Positions 8,183-17,143 of a stretch of 36,474 nucleotides of DNA are shown piece by piece. Positions within the stretch are counted from its first letter, which is position 1; each line of letters opens with the position of its first letter. Source of the stretch: Labilibaculum sp. K2S (GTDB lineage Bacteria; Bacteroidota; Bacteroidia; Bacteroidales; Marinifilaceae); assembly GCF_030372765.1 (NCBI RefSeq), contig NZ_JAUCMW010000029.1, positions 1 to 36,474 of the forward strand, in the 5' to 3' direction. The position numbers and the translations under genes were made by a program. Under the pieces are notes generated by a model, which was given only the letters and a program-made list of their open reading frames with translations, was not told where the DNA came from and searched no databases.

Positions 8183-8632
8183 ATGAAGCGAGTTAATGCG
8201 TACAAAAAATTATTTAATGTTGATCAGGATACTGATCTTAAAAAATTGAAATCAACCTATCGAAATTTGGTTAAAGAGTGGCATCCTGATAAATTTCAAT
8301 CTGATGATGAAAAATTTGCTGAAGCAGAAATCAAGAGTCGTGAGATTATTGATGCTTATCATTTTTTGGTAAGCATTGCTCCAGAGACAATTGCAGCAAA
8401 CCTGGAAGAATATACTTCAACAACTAATGAATCGGGCATTGCTGATTACAAACACAAAGGCTTATTGCTTGAAATTTCTTTTACCGATGGAACTACTTAT
8501 GAATACTTTGGTGTTCCAAAAAATGTATTCAATAAATTCATCAATTCAGATAAGCAGTATCGCTTTGCCAAAAGAAGCATTTTCAACTCTTACCTGTACC
8601 GAAAATCTAAAAAGGACGCTATAGCAGCCTAA
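8183..8632 (+). CDS. J-domain protein fused to a KTSC domain
   Basis: The 149-residue protein joins two modules. Residues 4-67 are a J domain with the HPD motif at 34-36 (WHPDKF), the loop that stimulates the ATPase of DnaK/Hsp70. Residues about 87-145 match the KTSC domain, a small module first noted at the C-terminus of some lysyl-tRNA synthetases: it has LLLEISFTDGTTYEYFGVP, then FAKRSIFNSYLYRK. There is no zinc-finger or G/F region, so it is not a general DnaJ; it is better seen as a specialised co-chaperone bringing DnaK to something KTSC binds. It is monocistronic, with its own promoter-like element and a terminator just after the stop. Confidence 0.85.
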   Translation: MKRVNAYKKLFNVDQDTDLKKLKSTYRNLVKEWHPDKFQSDDEKFAEAEIKSREIIDAYHFLVSIAPETIAANLEEYTSTTNESGIADYKHKGLLLEISFTDGTTYEYFGVPKNVFNKFINSDKQYRFAKRSIFNSYLYRKSKKDAIAA

Positions 8633-8653
8633 AGAATATATGATCAATGATCA

Positions 8654-8687
8654 ACCCAAGCTCACAAAGCCTGGGTTTTTTATTTTT
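8654..8687 (+). terminator. Intrinsic terminator after the J-domain gene
   Basis: ACCCAAGC at 8654-8661 pairs with GCCTGGGT at 8669-8676 with one mismatch, followed by a T-rich tract to 8687. It is 22 bases after the stop codon at 8632. Confidence 0.75.
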
Positions 8688-8705
8688 CAATCTTCCCAAA
8701 AACAA

Positions 8706-9299
8706 TCAACTGGTTTTTAACCATCCGGTAATGCTTAAGCGTGGCTGATTACTGAGCAACACCTCATGTTCCAGCTCACTACTCTTAAAAAACACACATT
8801 TCCCGTTAAGCGGAGAAATACTCTGATTGTGGTCCGAATGGTAAATACACAATTCGCCGCCATCACCCGGCTTCCAATCCAGATTCAAATACATGATCAT
8901 AGTGAAAGCTCTTCCCTTATTATTCACAAACTGATCGAGATGTTTTTTATAGAAAGTTCCCTTTTCGTAAAGAGCATAATGAAATTCATATCCGGTAATT
9001 CCGGTATAGCAAGTCTGATTTAAATAGGCAACAAAACGATCCATCAAATCAAAAAATCCATTTTCGTGTACATCCTCATGTTTGCGATCGAGCCAATGTA
9101 TTTTATCACTGCGAATTAATTGATTGTGAACAAGGTCTGTCTCATTTCCAATCCCTGCAGGAAGCATCTGCTTTTGCGACAACAATCTTAATAAATTGCC
9201 CTTAAGCTTAGAGGCCAGAGTTTCACTTAGGAAATTATCTGCCAGGCCAACATTATTTTTTAAATAAGTGCTGACCAAATCATCGAATGTAGTATTCAA
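8706..9299 (-). CDS. 2-oxoglutarate/Fe(II)-dependent oxygenase, prolyl 4-hydroxylase-like
   Basis: The 197-residue protein has the double-stranded beta-helix layout and cofactor residues of the prolyl-4-hydroxylase-like 2OG oxygenases. The iron triad is His120 and Asp122 (KKHLDQF) with His178 (ELEHEV), and Arg187 (PRLSITGW) is placed to bind the 2-oxoglutarate carboxylate. GRAFTMIMYLNLDWKPGDGGEL in between is typical of the family. It probably hydroxylates a protein or small molecule; the substrate is unknown. The apparent start is TTG at 9299: an in-frame stop lies 12 bases upstream and the first internal ATG would remove 44 residues. It converges on the J-domain gene and shares no operon. 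Confidence 0.83.
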   Translation of the reverse strand: MNTTFDDLVSTYLKNNVGLADNFLSETLASKLKGNLLRLLSQKQMLPAGIGNETDLVHNQLIRSDKIHWLDRKHEDVHENGFFDLMDRFVAYLNQTCYTGITGYEFHYALYEKGTFYKKHLDQFVNNKGRAFTMIMYLNLDWKPGDGGELCIYHSDHNQSISPLNGKCVFFKSSELEHEVLLSNQPRLSITGWLKTS

Positions 9300-9435
9300 C
9301 TGAATTGATTAACATGTATGCGGAACGAATCTGCTTACCATACAAGGTAGACTATTAAACTGAGACATTTCCAATGTATTCAAACAATCAAAGAAGGAAA
9401 TTCAATTTTAAGTGTTTACCTTTCAAAAAAAAAGA

Positions 9436-9801
9436 ATGAAAACAAACCTATTCGAAAACTTCAGAAAAATAAACGAATATTTCTCTCCCAAAGTGATTGG
9501 AGAAGTAAATGATTCTTACGTTAAAATTGCTAAAATAAAAGGCAACGAACTACCGTGGCACGATCATAAAAATGAAGATGAACTGTTCTATATCATTGAA
9601 GGCGGCCTTTTAATGGAAGTTGAAAATTCAGAACCATTCACAATGAATGCAGGAGACATGTACATTGTTAAGAAAGGCACTCAGCATCGGGTATCCGCAA
9701 AGGAAGAATGCAAAATCATGTTAATTGAGAACAAAACAACTGCCCACACTGGTGATGTAAAATCGGAAATCACAAAGGACATAAAAGATCAGCTGAAATA
9801 G
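9436..9801 (+). CDS. Single-domain cupin protein
   Basis: The protein is 121 residues when started at the ATG at 9436; an upstream GTG at 9412 adds only eight lysine-rich residues and is less likely. Both cupin motifs are visible: motif 1 with His42, His44 and Glu49 (WHDHKNEDELFYIIEG) and motif 2 with His84 (GDMYIVKKGTQHRV). These are the four usual metal ligands, so a metal-binding site is probably intact. Stand-alone cupins of this size include isomerases, dioxygenases and sugar- or metal-sensing proteins, and nothing here decides between them. No signal peptide, so cytoplasmic. Its neighbours (a 2OG oxygenase on the opposite strand, TamA downstream) do not suggest a pathway. Confidence 0.85.
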   Translation: MKTNLFENFRKINEYFSPKVIGEVNDSYVKIAKIKGNELPWHDHKNEDELFYIIEGGLLMEVENSEPFTMNAGDMYIVKKGTQHRVSAKEECKIMLIENKTTAHTGDVKSEITKDIKDQLK

Positions 9802-9919
9802 AAGACTATTCATACTGAGAATCATTCCTCAATTTTATTTTTCGCAACAATGTCTTTCGACATCAAATTGCTTCTAAATTCTATATCTTTATTCATAAAT
9901 AATAAGCTGGTTGAGGAAT

Positions 9920-11740
9920 ATGGTGCAAATTCGAAAGTTTTTTCTAGCAACTTTACTAATAACAGGCCTTATCCTGAATGCATCAGCACAGGATAATGCG
10001 ATAGTTAACAAAATAAGGTTTACAGGACTCGATACGCTGCAAAAGGAAATTCTTCTAAAGCAGATGAATACCAAAGCCAGACCTTTTACCGGGAAGTTAA
10101 CTTTTTGGAAAAAAAGCACCCGATTTTCCAGTTTCACATTTGATGAAGATCTACTTCAACTGAAAAAATATTATCAGAAGAATGGCTTTTTAGATGTATC
10201 AATTACATCCGATCTTCAGCCTGACAAAAGAAACAAAAAACTTGACATCCTAATCCACATCCGTAAAGGAACTCCTATTTCCATTGGTGAGATCAACTAT
10301 TCCTTAACCGGGACTGAAGCAAATATGCAAATTTTAGAATCTGTAAAAACAGTTCTTCCCCTTAAAATCGGAAACCTGTTTCAAGATGAAAAAATCATAG
10401 CTTCCGAAAATTTAATCCGCGAAAAATTCAATCGCGCAGGATATCCTTTTGTTAGGGTGGAAAAAGGCATCCATTTAAATGAAAAACTACATGTTGCAAA
10501 TATTCATTTTACCGTAAGTCCTGGAAATAAAAGTTATTTTGGTGAAATTAACCTGGAAGGAAATTCAGTAATCAACAAAGCATATATCCTTAAACATGTT
10601 GAAATCAGTAAAGGTGAAGTCTTTTCTCAGGTGAAAATTGAAAAGACTCAAGAAGAATTGTTCGACATGAATCTATTCCGGTACGTAACCATTCGGGCAA
10701 TGATGGATAGTGTTGACCATGATTCAGTGCCAATTGCCATTCATATAAAGGAGCTGCCCCGTTGGTCCTTAAAAATTGGCGCCGGATACGGAACTGAAGA
10801 TAAAATCAGAACATCCATTCTATTCAAACGATTAAATTTTTTAGGTGGAGGACGAACTCTGTCAATTAAAGGACAGCATTCCTACTTCACTCCGCTTAGT
10901 ATCGAAAGTAAATTTATACAACCCGATGTTTGGAGCAAAAATCTTGATCTTATTTTAAATCCGTTCTTCTCACGAGAACGAGAAGAAAGTTATGACGTAG
11001 ACAGATTGGGAACTTCGGTTACTTTTCAGAAGGAATTGACGAAAAAATCTGCCGCTTATATTTCCTACACATTTGGTAAGGATAAGGTGGATATATCGAA
11101 AAGTAAAGACTCCTTATCGATTGAGGATGCCGACAAACTGAATCACAATAAGTCAGGCGTAACATTGGGCTACAACCGAAATACGACCAATGACATTTTT
11201 TCTCCTGAAAAAGGATGGAAATATGAAGGAACGGTGACCTATATGGGACTTGGTTTCAATTCTCAATTTCATTATTATAAAATTATGACAGAAGTTGACT
11301 ATTTCCACTCACTGTGGAAGAATGTTGTTTTTGCCGGAAAATTAAAAAATGGAATTATCGAACCTACCCAAGGCGATTCTCAAAGTCCTATTGAAGATCG
11401 TTTTTTAATGGGAGGAGCTTTATCCTTACGTGGCTGGGGTCGAAATCAGATCTCACCCAGAAACGAAGCAGGAAGTAAACTGGGTGGAAACAGCATGATG
11501 GAAGCCAGTGTTGAAATAAGATTTCCATTGTACGGTATCTTTTCAGGCACAGCCTTTACGGATTTTGGAAATTCATGGTTAAACTCATGGGAATTCAAAC
11601 TAAACCAGCTAAACTACGATGCAGGCTTAGGCTTGCGTGTGAAAACACCTGTTGGTCCTATTCGTTTGGATTTTGCAAGCCCATTATTCGAGGGGAAATT
11701 CAGAACCCAATTCTTTATTACTATTGGGCATGCATTTTAA
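9920..11740 (+). CDS. TamA/BamA-family outer-membrane assembly protein
   Basis: The 606-residue protein starts at the ATG at 9920 (preceded by GAGG) and opens with a signal peptide ending near NASAQ (residues about 1-21). About three POTRA-like modules follow (roughly 24-290: NKIRFTGLDTL, ISIGEINYSL, SYFGEINLEGN), then a 16-strand-type barrel domain (about 300-606) with the loop motif LRGWGR corresponding to the conserved RGF element, and a terminal phenylalanine. At about 600 residues with few POTRA repeats it is shorter than BamA (five POTRAs, about 800) and closer to TamA. The very next gene, 23 bases on, is TamB, which strongly supports a TamA role in moving material to the outer membrane. 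Confidence 0.88.
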   Translation: MVQIRKFFLATLLITGLILNASAQDNAIVNKIRFTGLDTLQKEILLKQMNTKARPFTGKLTFWKKSTRFSSFTFDEDLLQLKKYYQKNGFLDVSITSDLQPDKRNKKLDILIHIRKGTPISIGEINYSLTGTEANMQILESVKTVLPLKIGNLFQDEKIIASENLIREKFNRAGYPFVRVEKGIHLNEKLHVANIHFTVSPGNKSYFGEINLEGNSVINKAYILKHVEISKGEVFSQVKIEKTQEELFDMNLFRYVTIRAMMDSVDHDSVPIAIHIKELPRWSLKIGAGYGTEDKIRTSILFKRLNFLGGGRTLSIKGQHSYFTPLSIESKFIQPDVWSKNLDLILNPFFSREREESYDVDRLGTSVTFQKELTKKSAAYISYTFGKDKVDISKSKDSLSIEDADKLNHNKSGVTLGYNRNTTNDIFSPEKGWKYEGTVTYMGLGFNSQFHYYKIMTEVDYFHSLWKNVVFAGKLKNGIIEPTQGDSQSPIEDRFLMGGALSLRGWGRNQISPRNEAGSKLGGNSMMEASVEIRFPLYGIFSGTAFTDFGNSWLNSWEFKLNQLNYDAGLGLRVKTPVGPIRLDFASPLFEGKFRTQFFITIGHAF

Positions 11741-11763
11741 TGTGAAATTAAATTATTGAAGGA

Positions 11764-14700
11764 ATGAAACGATTTTTAAAAACAGCAGGTATTGCAAGTG
11801 CAGGAGTAATTATTCTCCTGACAATTCTGCTTTTTCTCCTTTCAACCGGACTTTTCAATAATTGGATTTCGGAAACTGTGTGCCGGATAGCCAGTCAGCA
11901 ACTAAATGCAGAGCTTACGATAGAAAAAATTGAAGGCAACCCTCTCTCCCATCTTCTTGTGAAGAAAATTGATTTGGAACAAAACAACAGTAAGCTGATT
12001 ACTCTCGATGAACTGGAAATAAAATACAACATTTGGAAGATTGTTGGGAAAAAACTGGAAATCACATCTCTGAAATTAAATGGAACATCGGTTTTCCTGC
12101 AACAAGACAAGGATAATTTATGGAACCTTGAAAAACTGATTCCTGAGGCAGAAAATTCAGAAACTAAAGTTTCTTCTAATCCCTTTTCATGGGAAATAGA
12201 ATTGGCAGATGTATCTACGAAGAATTTTGAGGCCAAAATCTTAGCGAATGACAGTACACAATTAATTCCGCAGAATGTAAAATTTGATGCTTCTCTCAGT
12301 TTCAAATTTGCAGCTGATTTCATGAATATTGATCTGCACAAACTTGAAGTAAGCACACAAAAACCATCTCTGCAAATTAAAGATTTACATTTTCAGGCAA
12401 GTTTAATTGATTCGGTATTTAGCTGGACCAATTTTGAACTTCAACTTCCTAAATCTACACTCAGCTCTGCAGGTAAGATTCCTTTCAATCAACTGCTTGG
12501 TTCCGAAGTTTCGTTTCACGCAAATCCCTTCGATTTTGAAGATGTAAACGAATGGATCCCTTCAATTCATGGCAAACCCAACATAAATCTTGAAATACTC
12601 AAAAAAGAAAATACCAGACAAATAGACTTCTCTATCAAACAACAGAATCAGATTTTTAAAATACTGGGGGAAATTAAAGACATTAACAGCTTGCCAAGTT
12701 TTCATTTCACAATGGAAATTGATAGTTTAAACGGTGAATACTGGACTCATAATGATGATCTTAAATCAAATATAAAAGGTGAATTTGAGATCAATGGAAA
12801 TGGATTGAATTTCGAGGAAAACTCAATTCATGCCAAGGCTAAATTCACCGATTTAAAATATAAGAATTACGAATTGGATGATTTTATTCTGCTTATTGAC
12901 AAAGACAAAAAAGAACTCGATGCAAATTTAAAAGCAAGTACTCTTTTCGGAAAGTTAGATTCCAAAATTCACATCGAAAACATCTCTGAATTTGCAACTT
13001 ACAATTCCGAACTGAAAATTCGCAATTTGGATTTGAGCAAACTAAGCAGGAATAAGAATTTAAAATCAGACATTAACATCGACTTACAGGCCGTTGGCAA
13101 GGGCTTTATCCTTGGTGAACTGCAAACAAATATTCATTTAAAATCAACCAAATCAGTACTTTTCAATCAGCCAATCACAAATTTAAATGCCAACATTGTT
13201 ATCAACAAAAAAGAATATCTAATTAATGATATCCATTTTGAAGCACCCTATTTAATGGCAATCCTTTCGGGAAAAGGAAATATCACCGAAAACAATCTTC
13301 TTCATTTGGAGCTGAAATCAAAAAATATAAACACCCCTTTTGTTGCACTGGGTTTGAAACCGATCGATTTTAACGGAGTAATTACAAGTGATTTGTCAGG
13401 ACCTTTTAATGCTCTCGATTTTAAAAGCGATATCCATATCATAAATGCCAGACTAGACTCTCTTATTTTGCAAAATTTCAAAGCTAAACTTCATTCACGC
13501 TTTTCGGGGAATGAACTATTTGCAAATACGGATTCGCTTGAGAAAAAGGAAACCGGTACGGATATCTTTTTAAAGAACCTTTATCTGGAAATGAAAGCAA
13601 GTGCAGACTATATTGCATTTGAAAAGTACTATATGGCGAATACCAACTTAACTTTTGAGAAAAACCAAGAAAAAAGTAGTGGTAATATTACTTCCTCTAC
13701 AGTTTTAGGAAATCTTAAAACCAAATTTTCTATCGAAAACCTATTTTCGATTCCTGCATATAAAATAGAAAGCAGCTTGAAAAACATTGATCTTTCCAAG
13801 ATCACAAAAGACGAAAAACTCCGTTCAGATTTGAACTTCGAAATAATTGCAACAGGAAAAGGGATTCAACCTGAATCTATGAATGCTGATCTGAAGATTC
13901 AAACCGATAAATCATCCATTTTTGATTTGCCTCTTGAAAAATTTAAAGCAGAAATAAACTATAAGAAGGGAGAATATCAGGTAAACGGATTTCATATAGA
14001 AACGCCCTTTGCTTTCGCCGATTTAACGGGCAAAGGAAACTGGGAAAAGAACAATCAGCTTGAATTAAATATCAAAACTACAGATATTCAACAACTCATC
14101 TCGGCCTTAGGTACCGACAAATTACAACTTATTGGACATCTAAATGCTGAAATTAATGGTCCGGCCGATTCTCTGCAAATATCATCTTCGCTGAATGTAG
14201 ATGAATTGAAACTCGATACAATCAGCATCAACAAAATAATAGCTGATGCTGAAATCCATTTTGCAGATTCAACATATTCCGGATTCATGAACCTTTTGGT
14301 GAGCGACTCTAAAATACAGAATTTTAGTCTTCAGGAACTTCATTTTAAAAGTAAGTTCAATCAGCAAAAAGCGGTTAATTCGTTCGCTTTTTTTGCCAGC
14401 GATTCTTTACATGGTAAAATTCTATCCGAACTTAAAATCAATAATAACCCAAGCATTTCCTTTCAGGATATCGTACTAAATTTAAACAACCAGATTTGGA
14501 AGGGAGGCAACGATTCCAACTACATTAAATTTAGGCAGGATTCTATTGAAGTACACCAATTTGAACTTAGCTCGCAACAAAGTGCATTAAAGGCAAATGG
14601 AATATTTGCTTTTAAAGGAATCGAGAATTTGCATATTGAAATTCAGAATCTTAACCTGATCAACATTTCAGAACTACATTTTTTGCCCTATCAGATATCA

Positions 14701-16350
14701 GGAAAAGTGAATGCTTTTCTCGACATTACCGGAACAGCAAACAAACCAATTATTAAATCTATTCTCACTATTGATAATCCGGAAATTGACAGCCTGCGAT
14801 TTAGAAAATTCCAATCTGACATCAACTATTCAAACGAAAATATTCGTTTTGAGACTTATCTTGATGGCTATTCGGCGCGACTAATAAACGCAGAACTTGA
14901 ACTTCCTCTGCACTTTTCATTTACTGAAAAGTTTATGCTTCCTAAGGAAGACAATCCCGTTCGTGCCATTGTAAAAATTGATCAACTCGATATCAATAGA
15001 TTCAATCGTTTTATTTCAACAACAGGAATTGAAGCTAAAGGTTTGCTAAGCGTACAACTCAATGTTGATAACACCATGAATAATCCTCATATTAATGGTT
15101 ATCTAAATTTTGGCAAGGGTGCTTTTCAATATAAAAAACTGGGAATGGATTACAGTGATATCGAAATGCGCAGTCGTCTGACAAACAACTATTTTTATCT
15201 CGACAGCCTTCTCATAAATTCCGGAAAAGGAAAATTACAACTGAAAGGTTCTGCTGAAATAGAATCCCTGGTTGATGGTGAATTAAAAAAAATTGATCTG
15301 AATTTAAAAGGAGAAAACTTCAAGGCTTTCGACTCCGAAATGGTAAAGGCTGTTATCAATACAAATCTTAGCCTGAGTGGCTCGCCCGAAAACCCTACAT
15401 TTCAAGGAAAAGTCACAATTTTAAACTCAAGCCTAAATACCGATATATTCCTAAAAGAATTCAATCGTGTTTACGATGATTCCAACCAACCACTTTTGGT
15501 TACCGCTCGGAAAAATGCAGAAAAAATAGAAATAAGGTACACTGCAAAAACGAATTCGGCTCAAAAAGATCCACCATCAATTTATAAAAAACTAAAGGGT
15601 CATTTCGATATCGAAATTCCTAGAAACACGTGGATAAAAGGTGAAAATATGAATTTTGAACTGGCCGGAAATCTACAAGCAATCAAAGAAGATGAACAGA
15701 TAGACATTTTCGGAACTATGAACGTGAAAAGAGGATTTTATAAAATTTATGGCCGAAGACTTGAATTTGAAGAAGGTGAAGTCACCTTAACAGGTGGAGC
15801 AACTCTAAATCCGGTTGTCAATTTCAAAGTTGCCTACGAATTCCGCGATCCGGATAATCAATTGCGAAAACTTAGCGTAAATGTAACAGGACGAATTTAT
15901 AAACCAGAAGTTAAATTTTTTCTTGACGATACCTCCATCGAAGAAAAAGACGCCATTTCTTATCTGATATTCAACAAAAGTACGAACCAACTTGATACGA
16001 AAGAAAATACGTCAATGAAGAGTAGTAATATGGACATCGCTAAGAATTTTGCAATCGGCCAATTCTCGAATGTACTTAAGGATGCCCTACAATCATCACT
16101 TGGTCTGGATGTAATTGAAATTTCGGGGAAAAGTGGTTGGACGCAAGGCAGTGTATCTGTTGGTAAATACATAACAAACAATTTGTTCCTGAATTACGAA
16201 CGAACATTTGCCATCGATAAAAAGGACAAAATTATTGAACCGGAAAAAATTTCAATGGAATATCAATTTTACCGCTCTCTTTTTTTACAGGCGACCAATC
16301 AGAGTTCGAATTCCGGTTTTGATTTCATTATCAAATGGACCTGGAAATAA
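11764..16350 (+). CDS. tamB: TamB-family inter-membrane bridge protein
   Basis: This 1528-residue protein has a single N-terminal transmembrane anchor (about residues 8-30) and then a long, repetitive beta-strand body, ending in a C-terminal TamB domain (DUF490, about 1080-1528) with features such as FGTMNVKRGFYKIYGRRLEFEEGEVTLTGGATLNP and DAISYLIFNKS. In proteobacteria TamB is inner-membrane anchored, spans the periplasm as a lipid-conducting groove and works with TamA; Bacteroidota homologues are usually larger, as here. Residues about 370-600 and 625-850 look like an internal duplication, with DLSKLSRNKNLKSD near 422 matching DLSKITKDEKLRSD near 675. It is the second gene of a tamA-tamB operon. 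Confidence 0.92.
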   Translation: MKRFLKTAGIASAGVIILLTILLFLLSTGLFNNWISETVCRIASQQLNAELTIEKIEGNPLSHLLVKKIDLEQNNSKLITLDELEIKYNIWKIVGKKLEITSLKLNGTSVFLQQDKDNLWNLEKLIPEAENSETKVSSNPFSWEIELADVSTKNFEAKILANDSTQLIPQNVKFDASLSFKFAADFMNIDLHKLEVSTQKPSLQIKDLHFQASLIDSVFSWTNFELQLPKSTLSSAGKIPFNQLLGSEVSFHANPFDFEDVNEWIPSIHGKPNINLEILKKENTRQIDFSIKQQNQIFKILGEIKDINSLPSFHFTMEIDSLNGEYWTHNDDLKSNIKGEFEINGNGLNFEENSIHAKAKFTDLKYKNYELDDFILLIDKDKKELDANLKASTLFGKLDSKIHIENISEFATYNSELKIRNLDLSKLSRNKNLKSDINIDLQAVGKGFILGELQTNIHLKSTKSVLFNQPITNLNANIVINKKEYLINDIHFEAPYLMAILSGKGNITENNLLHLELKSKNINTPFVALGLKPIDFNGVITSDLSGPFNALDFKSDIHIINARLDSLILQNFKAKLHSRFSGNELFANTDSLEKKETGTDIFLKNLYLEMKASADYIAFEKYYMANTNLTFEKNQEKSSGNITSSTVLGNLKTKFSIENLFSIPAYKIESSLKNIDLSKITKDEKLRSDLNFEIIATGKGIQPESMNADLKIQTDKSSIFDLPLEKFKAEINYKKGEYQVNGFHIETPFAFADLTGKGNWEKNNQLELNIKTTDIQQLISALGTDKLQLIGHLNAEINGPADSLQISSSLNVDELKLDTISINKIIADAEIHFADSTYSGFMNLLVSDSKIQNFSLQELHFKSKFNQQKAVNSFAFFASDSLHGKILSELKINNNPSISFQDIVLNLNNQIWKGGNDSNYIKFRQDSIEVHQFELSSQQSALKANGIFAFKGIENLHIEIQNLNLINISELHFLPYQISGKVNAFLDITGTANKPIIKSILTIDNPEIDSLRFRKFQSDINYSNENIRFETYLDGYSARLINAELELPLHFSFTEKFMLPKEDNPVRAIVKIDQLDINRFNRFISTTGIEAKGLLSVQLNVDNTMNNPHINGYLNFGKGAFQYKKLGMDYSDIEMRSRLTNNYFYLDSLLINSGKGKLQLKGSAEIESLVDGELKKIDLNLKGENFKAFDSEMVKAVINTNLSLSGSPENPTFQGKVTILNSSLNTDIFLKEFNRVYDDSNQPLLVTARKNAEKIEIRYTAKTNSAQKDPPSIYKKLKGHFDIEIPRNTWIKGENMNFELAGNLQAIKEDEQIDIFGTMNVKRGFYKIYGRRLEFEEGEVTLTGGATLNPVVNFKVAYEFRDPDNQLRKLSVNVTGRIYKPEVKFFLDDTSIEEKDAISYLIFNKSTNQLDTKENTSMKSSNMDIAKNFAIGQFSNVLKDALQSSLGLDVIEISGKSGWTQGSVSVGKYITNNLFLNYERTFAIDKKDKIIEPEKISMEYQFYRSLFLQATNQSSNSGFDFIIKWTWK

Positions 16351-16374
16351 AAGAGACCAATAAGAATTTACCAA

Positions 16375-16737
16375 CTAGAAAACTTTCCGCTGTGCTCTTC
16401 TTGCGGCAATAATCAATAAGTACCCGGCAATTACAGGTCCGTAAGACACAAAATAATATCCCTTCATGTCGAACCAATGAAAATAGGTTCCGAGAGTAAT
16501 GATACCACCAATTATCATTAAAGTCCATCCCATCAGGCGTAATTCCCGAGCCGTAAACTTCCCTTTCTTCTTCACTTCACCTCTTAACATCCGATCATCA
16601 ATTGCGCGGACAATATCCTTAATTAGATCTTCTTCGATATTTTTTTCTGCCAATTCTTTACGGATTTGAGAAAAATCCATTCCCTCTATTTTCTTTTGGT
16701 GATACAGATCCACCAACTCTTTAAAATCCATTTCCAT
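16375..16737 (-). CDS. Small membrane protein with helical cytoplasmic N-terminus, unknown function
   Basis: The 120-residue protein has an amphipathic, charged N-terminal part (residues 1-62; FKELVDLYHQKKIEGMDFSQ, EEDLIKDIVRAIDD) that looks like two or three helices. Two transmembrane helices follow at about 68-85 and 94-111, and the end is basic (ARRAQRKVF). I do not recognise a named family. Both termini are probably cytoplasmic. It converges on tamB with only 24 bases between stop codons. A tandem repeat array lies upstream of its start. Coding status is supported by the clean hydrophobicity pattern and length. Confidence 0.65.
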   Translation of the reverse strand: MEMDFKELVDLYHQKKIEGMDFSQIRKELAEKNIEEDLIKDIVRAIDDRMLRGEVKKKGKFTARELRLMGWTLMIIGGIITLGTYFHWFDMKGYYFVSYGPVIAGYLLIIAARRAQRKVF

Positions 16738-16878
16738 AATTCAATTGTGTTGTTAGTTCAACAAAACTAGCTACAATTGAACACATATTCAAAACAGGAT
16801 TGGTAAATCTTTCAAACATTACATAAAAACCAATCATAAACACAAGAGCAATACAAACTACCACTATAATACAACTCA

Positions 16879-17025
16879 TTAAATACGACTCATCACCATA
16901 CAACTATAATCCATCACCACAAAAAGTGAACCTGCCACCACATAACTGTAATCCATAATCATAGGATTGGAATACGCAACTACAGTACTGGAATTCATTA
17001 TCTTATTACTGGAATCTATCACCAT
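16879..17025 (-). CDS. Possible small ORF of heptapeptide repeats
   Basis: Within the 21-bp array one minus-strand frame is open from an ATG at 17025 to TAA at 16879, giving 48 residues made of seven-residue units: MVIDSSN, KIMNSST, VVAYSNP, MIMDYSY, VVAGSLF, VVMDYSC, MVMSRI. The pattern is two or three hydrophobic residues, Asp/Asn/Gly, an aromatic or small residue, then Ser. A GTG start at 17040 would add five residues. The frame is kept across diverged repeats, which hints at coding, but no clear ribosome binding site is seen and no homologue is recognised. It may equally be a non-coding repeat. Confidence 0.25.
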   Translation of the reverse strand: MVIDSSNKIMNSSTVVAYSNPMIMDYSYVVAGSLFVVMDYSCMVMSRI

Positions 17026-17030
17026 ACAAC
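16884..17030 (-). repeat. Seven-unit 21-bp degenerate tandem repeat array
   Basis: Seven consecutive 21-base units fill 16884-17030 exactly. On the minus strand they run GTTGTATGGTGATAGATTCC(A), GTAATAAGATAATGAATTCC(A) and so on, with consensus about GTTGTATGGTGATGGATTCC(A). A degenerate 19-base eighth unit follows at 16865-16883. The period is a multiple of three, and one minus-strand frame stays open across all units. Units are diverged, so the array is old rather than a recent slippage product. Confidence 0.8.
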
Positions 17031-17082
17031 ACGAATACACTCCAATAAACTAAACCATTTAAAGAGGAAAAACAATTCCCAT

Positions 17083-17117
17083 TAAAAAAAACAGGCTTCC
17101 CGAATTGGGAAGCCTGT
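17083..17117 (-). terminator. Intrinsic terminator of folD
   Basis: ACAGGCTTCCC at 17091-17101 and GGGAAGCCTGT at 17107-17117 form a perfect 11-bp stem with a 5-base loop. On the minus strand it is followed by a run of T (17090-17083). It lies 27 bases after the folD stop codon. Confidence 0.9.
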
Positions 17118-17143
17118 GATGTATCTAATCAAAAATATTTGTT

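Noticed and set aside
11895..12356. 153-residue minus-strand ORF inside tamB
   Set aside because: Serine/phenylalanine-rich antisense frame without start signals; tamB is continuous across it.
16721..16903. 60-residue minus-strand ORF with a hydrophobic segment
   Set aside because: Its first codon is TTG right after a stop, it starts inside the 21-bp repeat array and overlaps the next gene start; the hydrophobic run may be an effect of the repeats. Kept only as context for the repeat finding.
16884..17030. CRISPR array
   Set aside because: Units are 21 bases with no spacers between them and no cas gene nearby; it is a simple tandem repeat.
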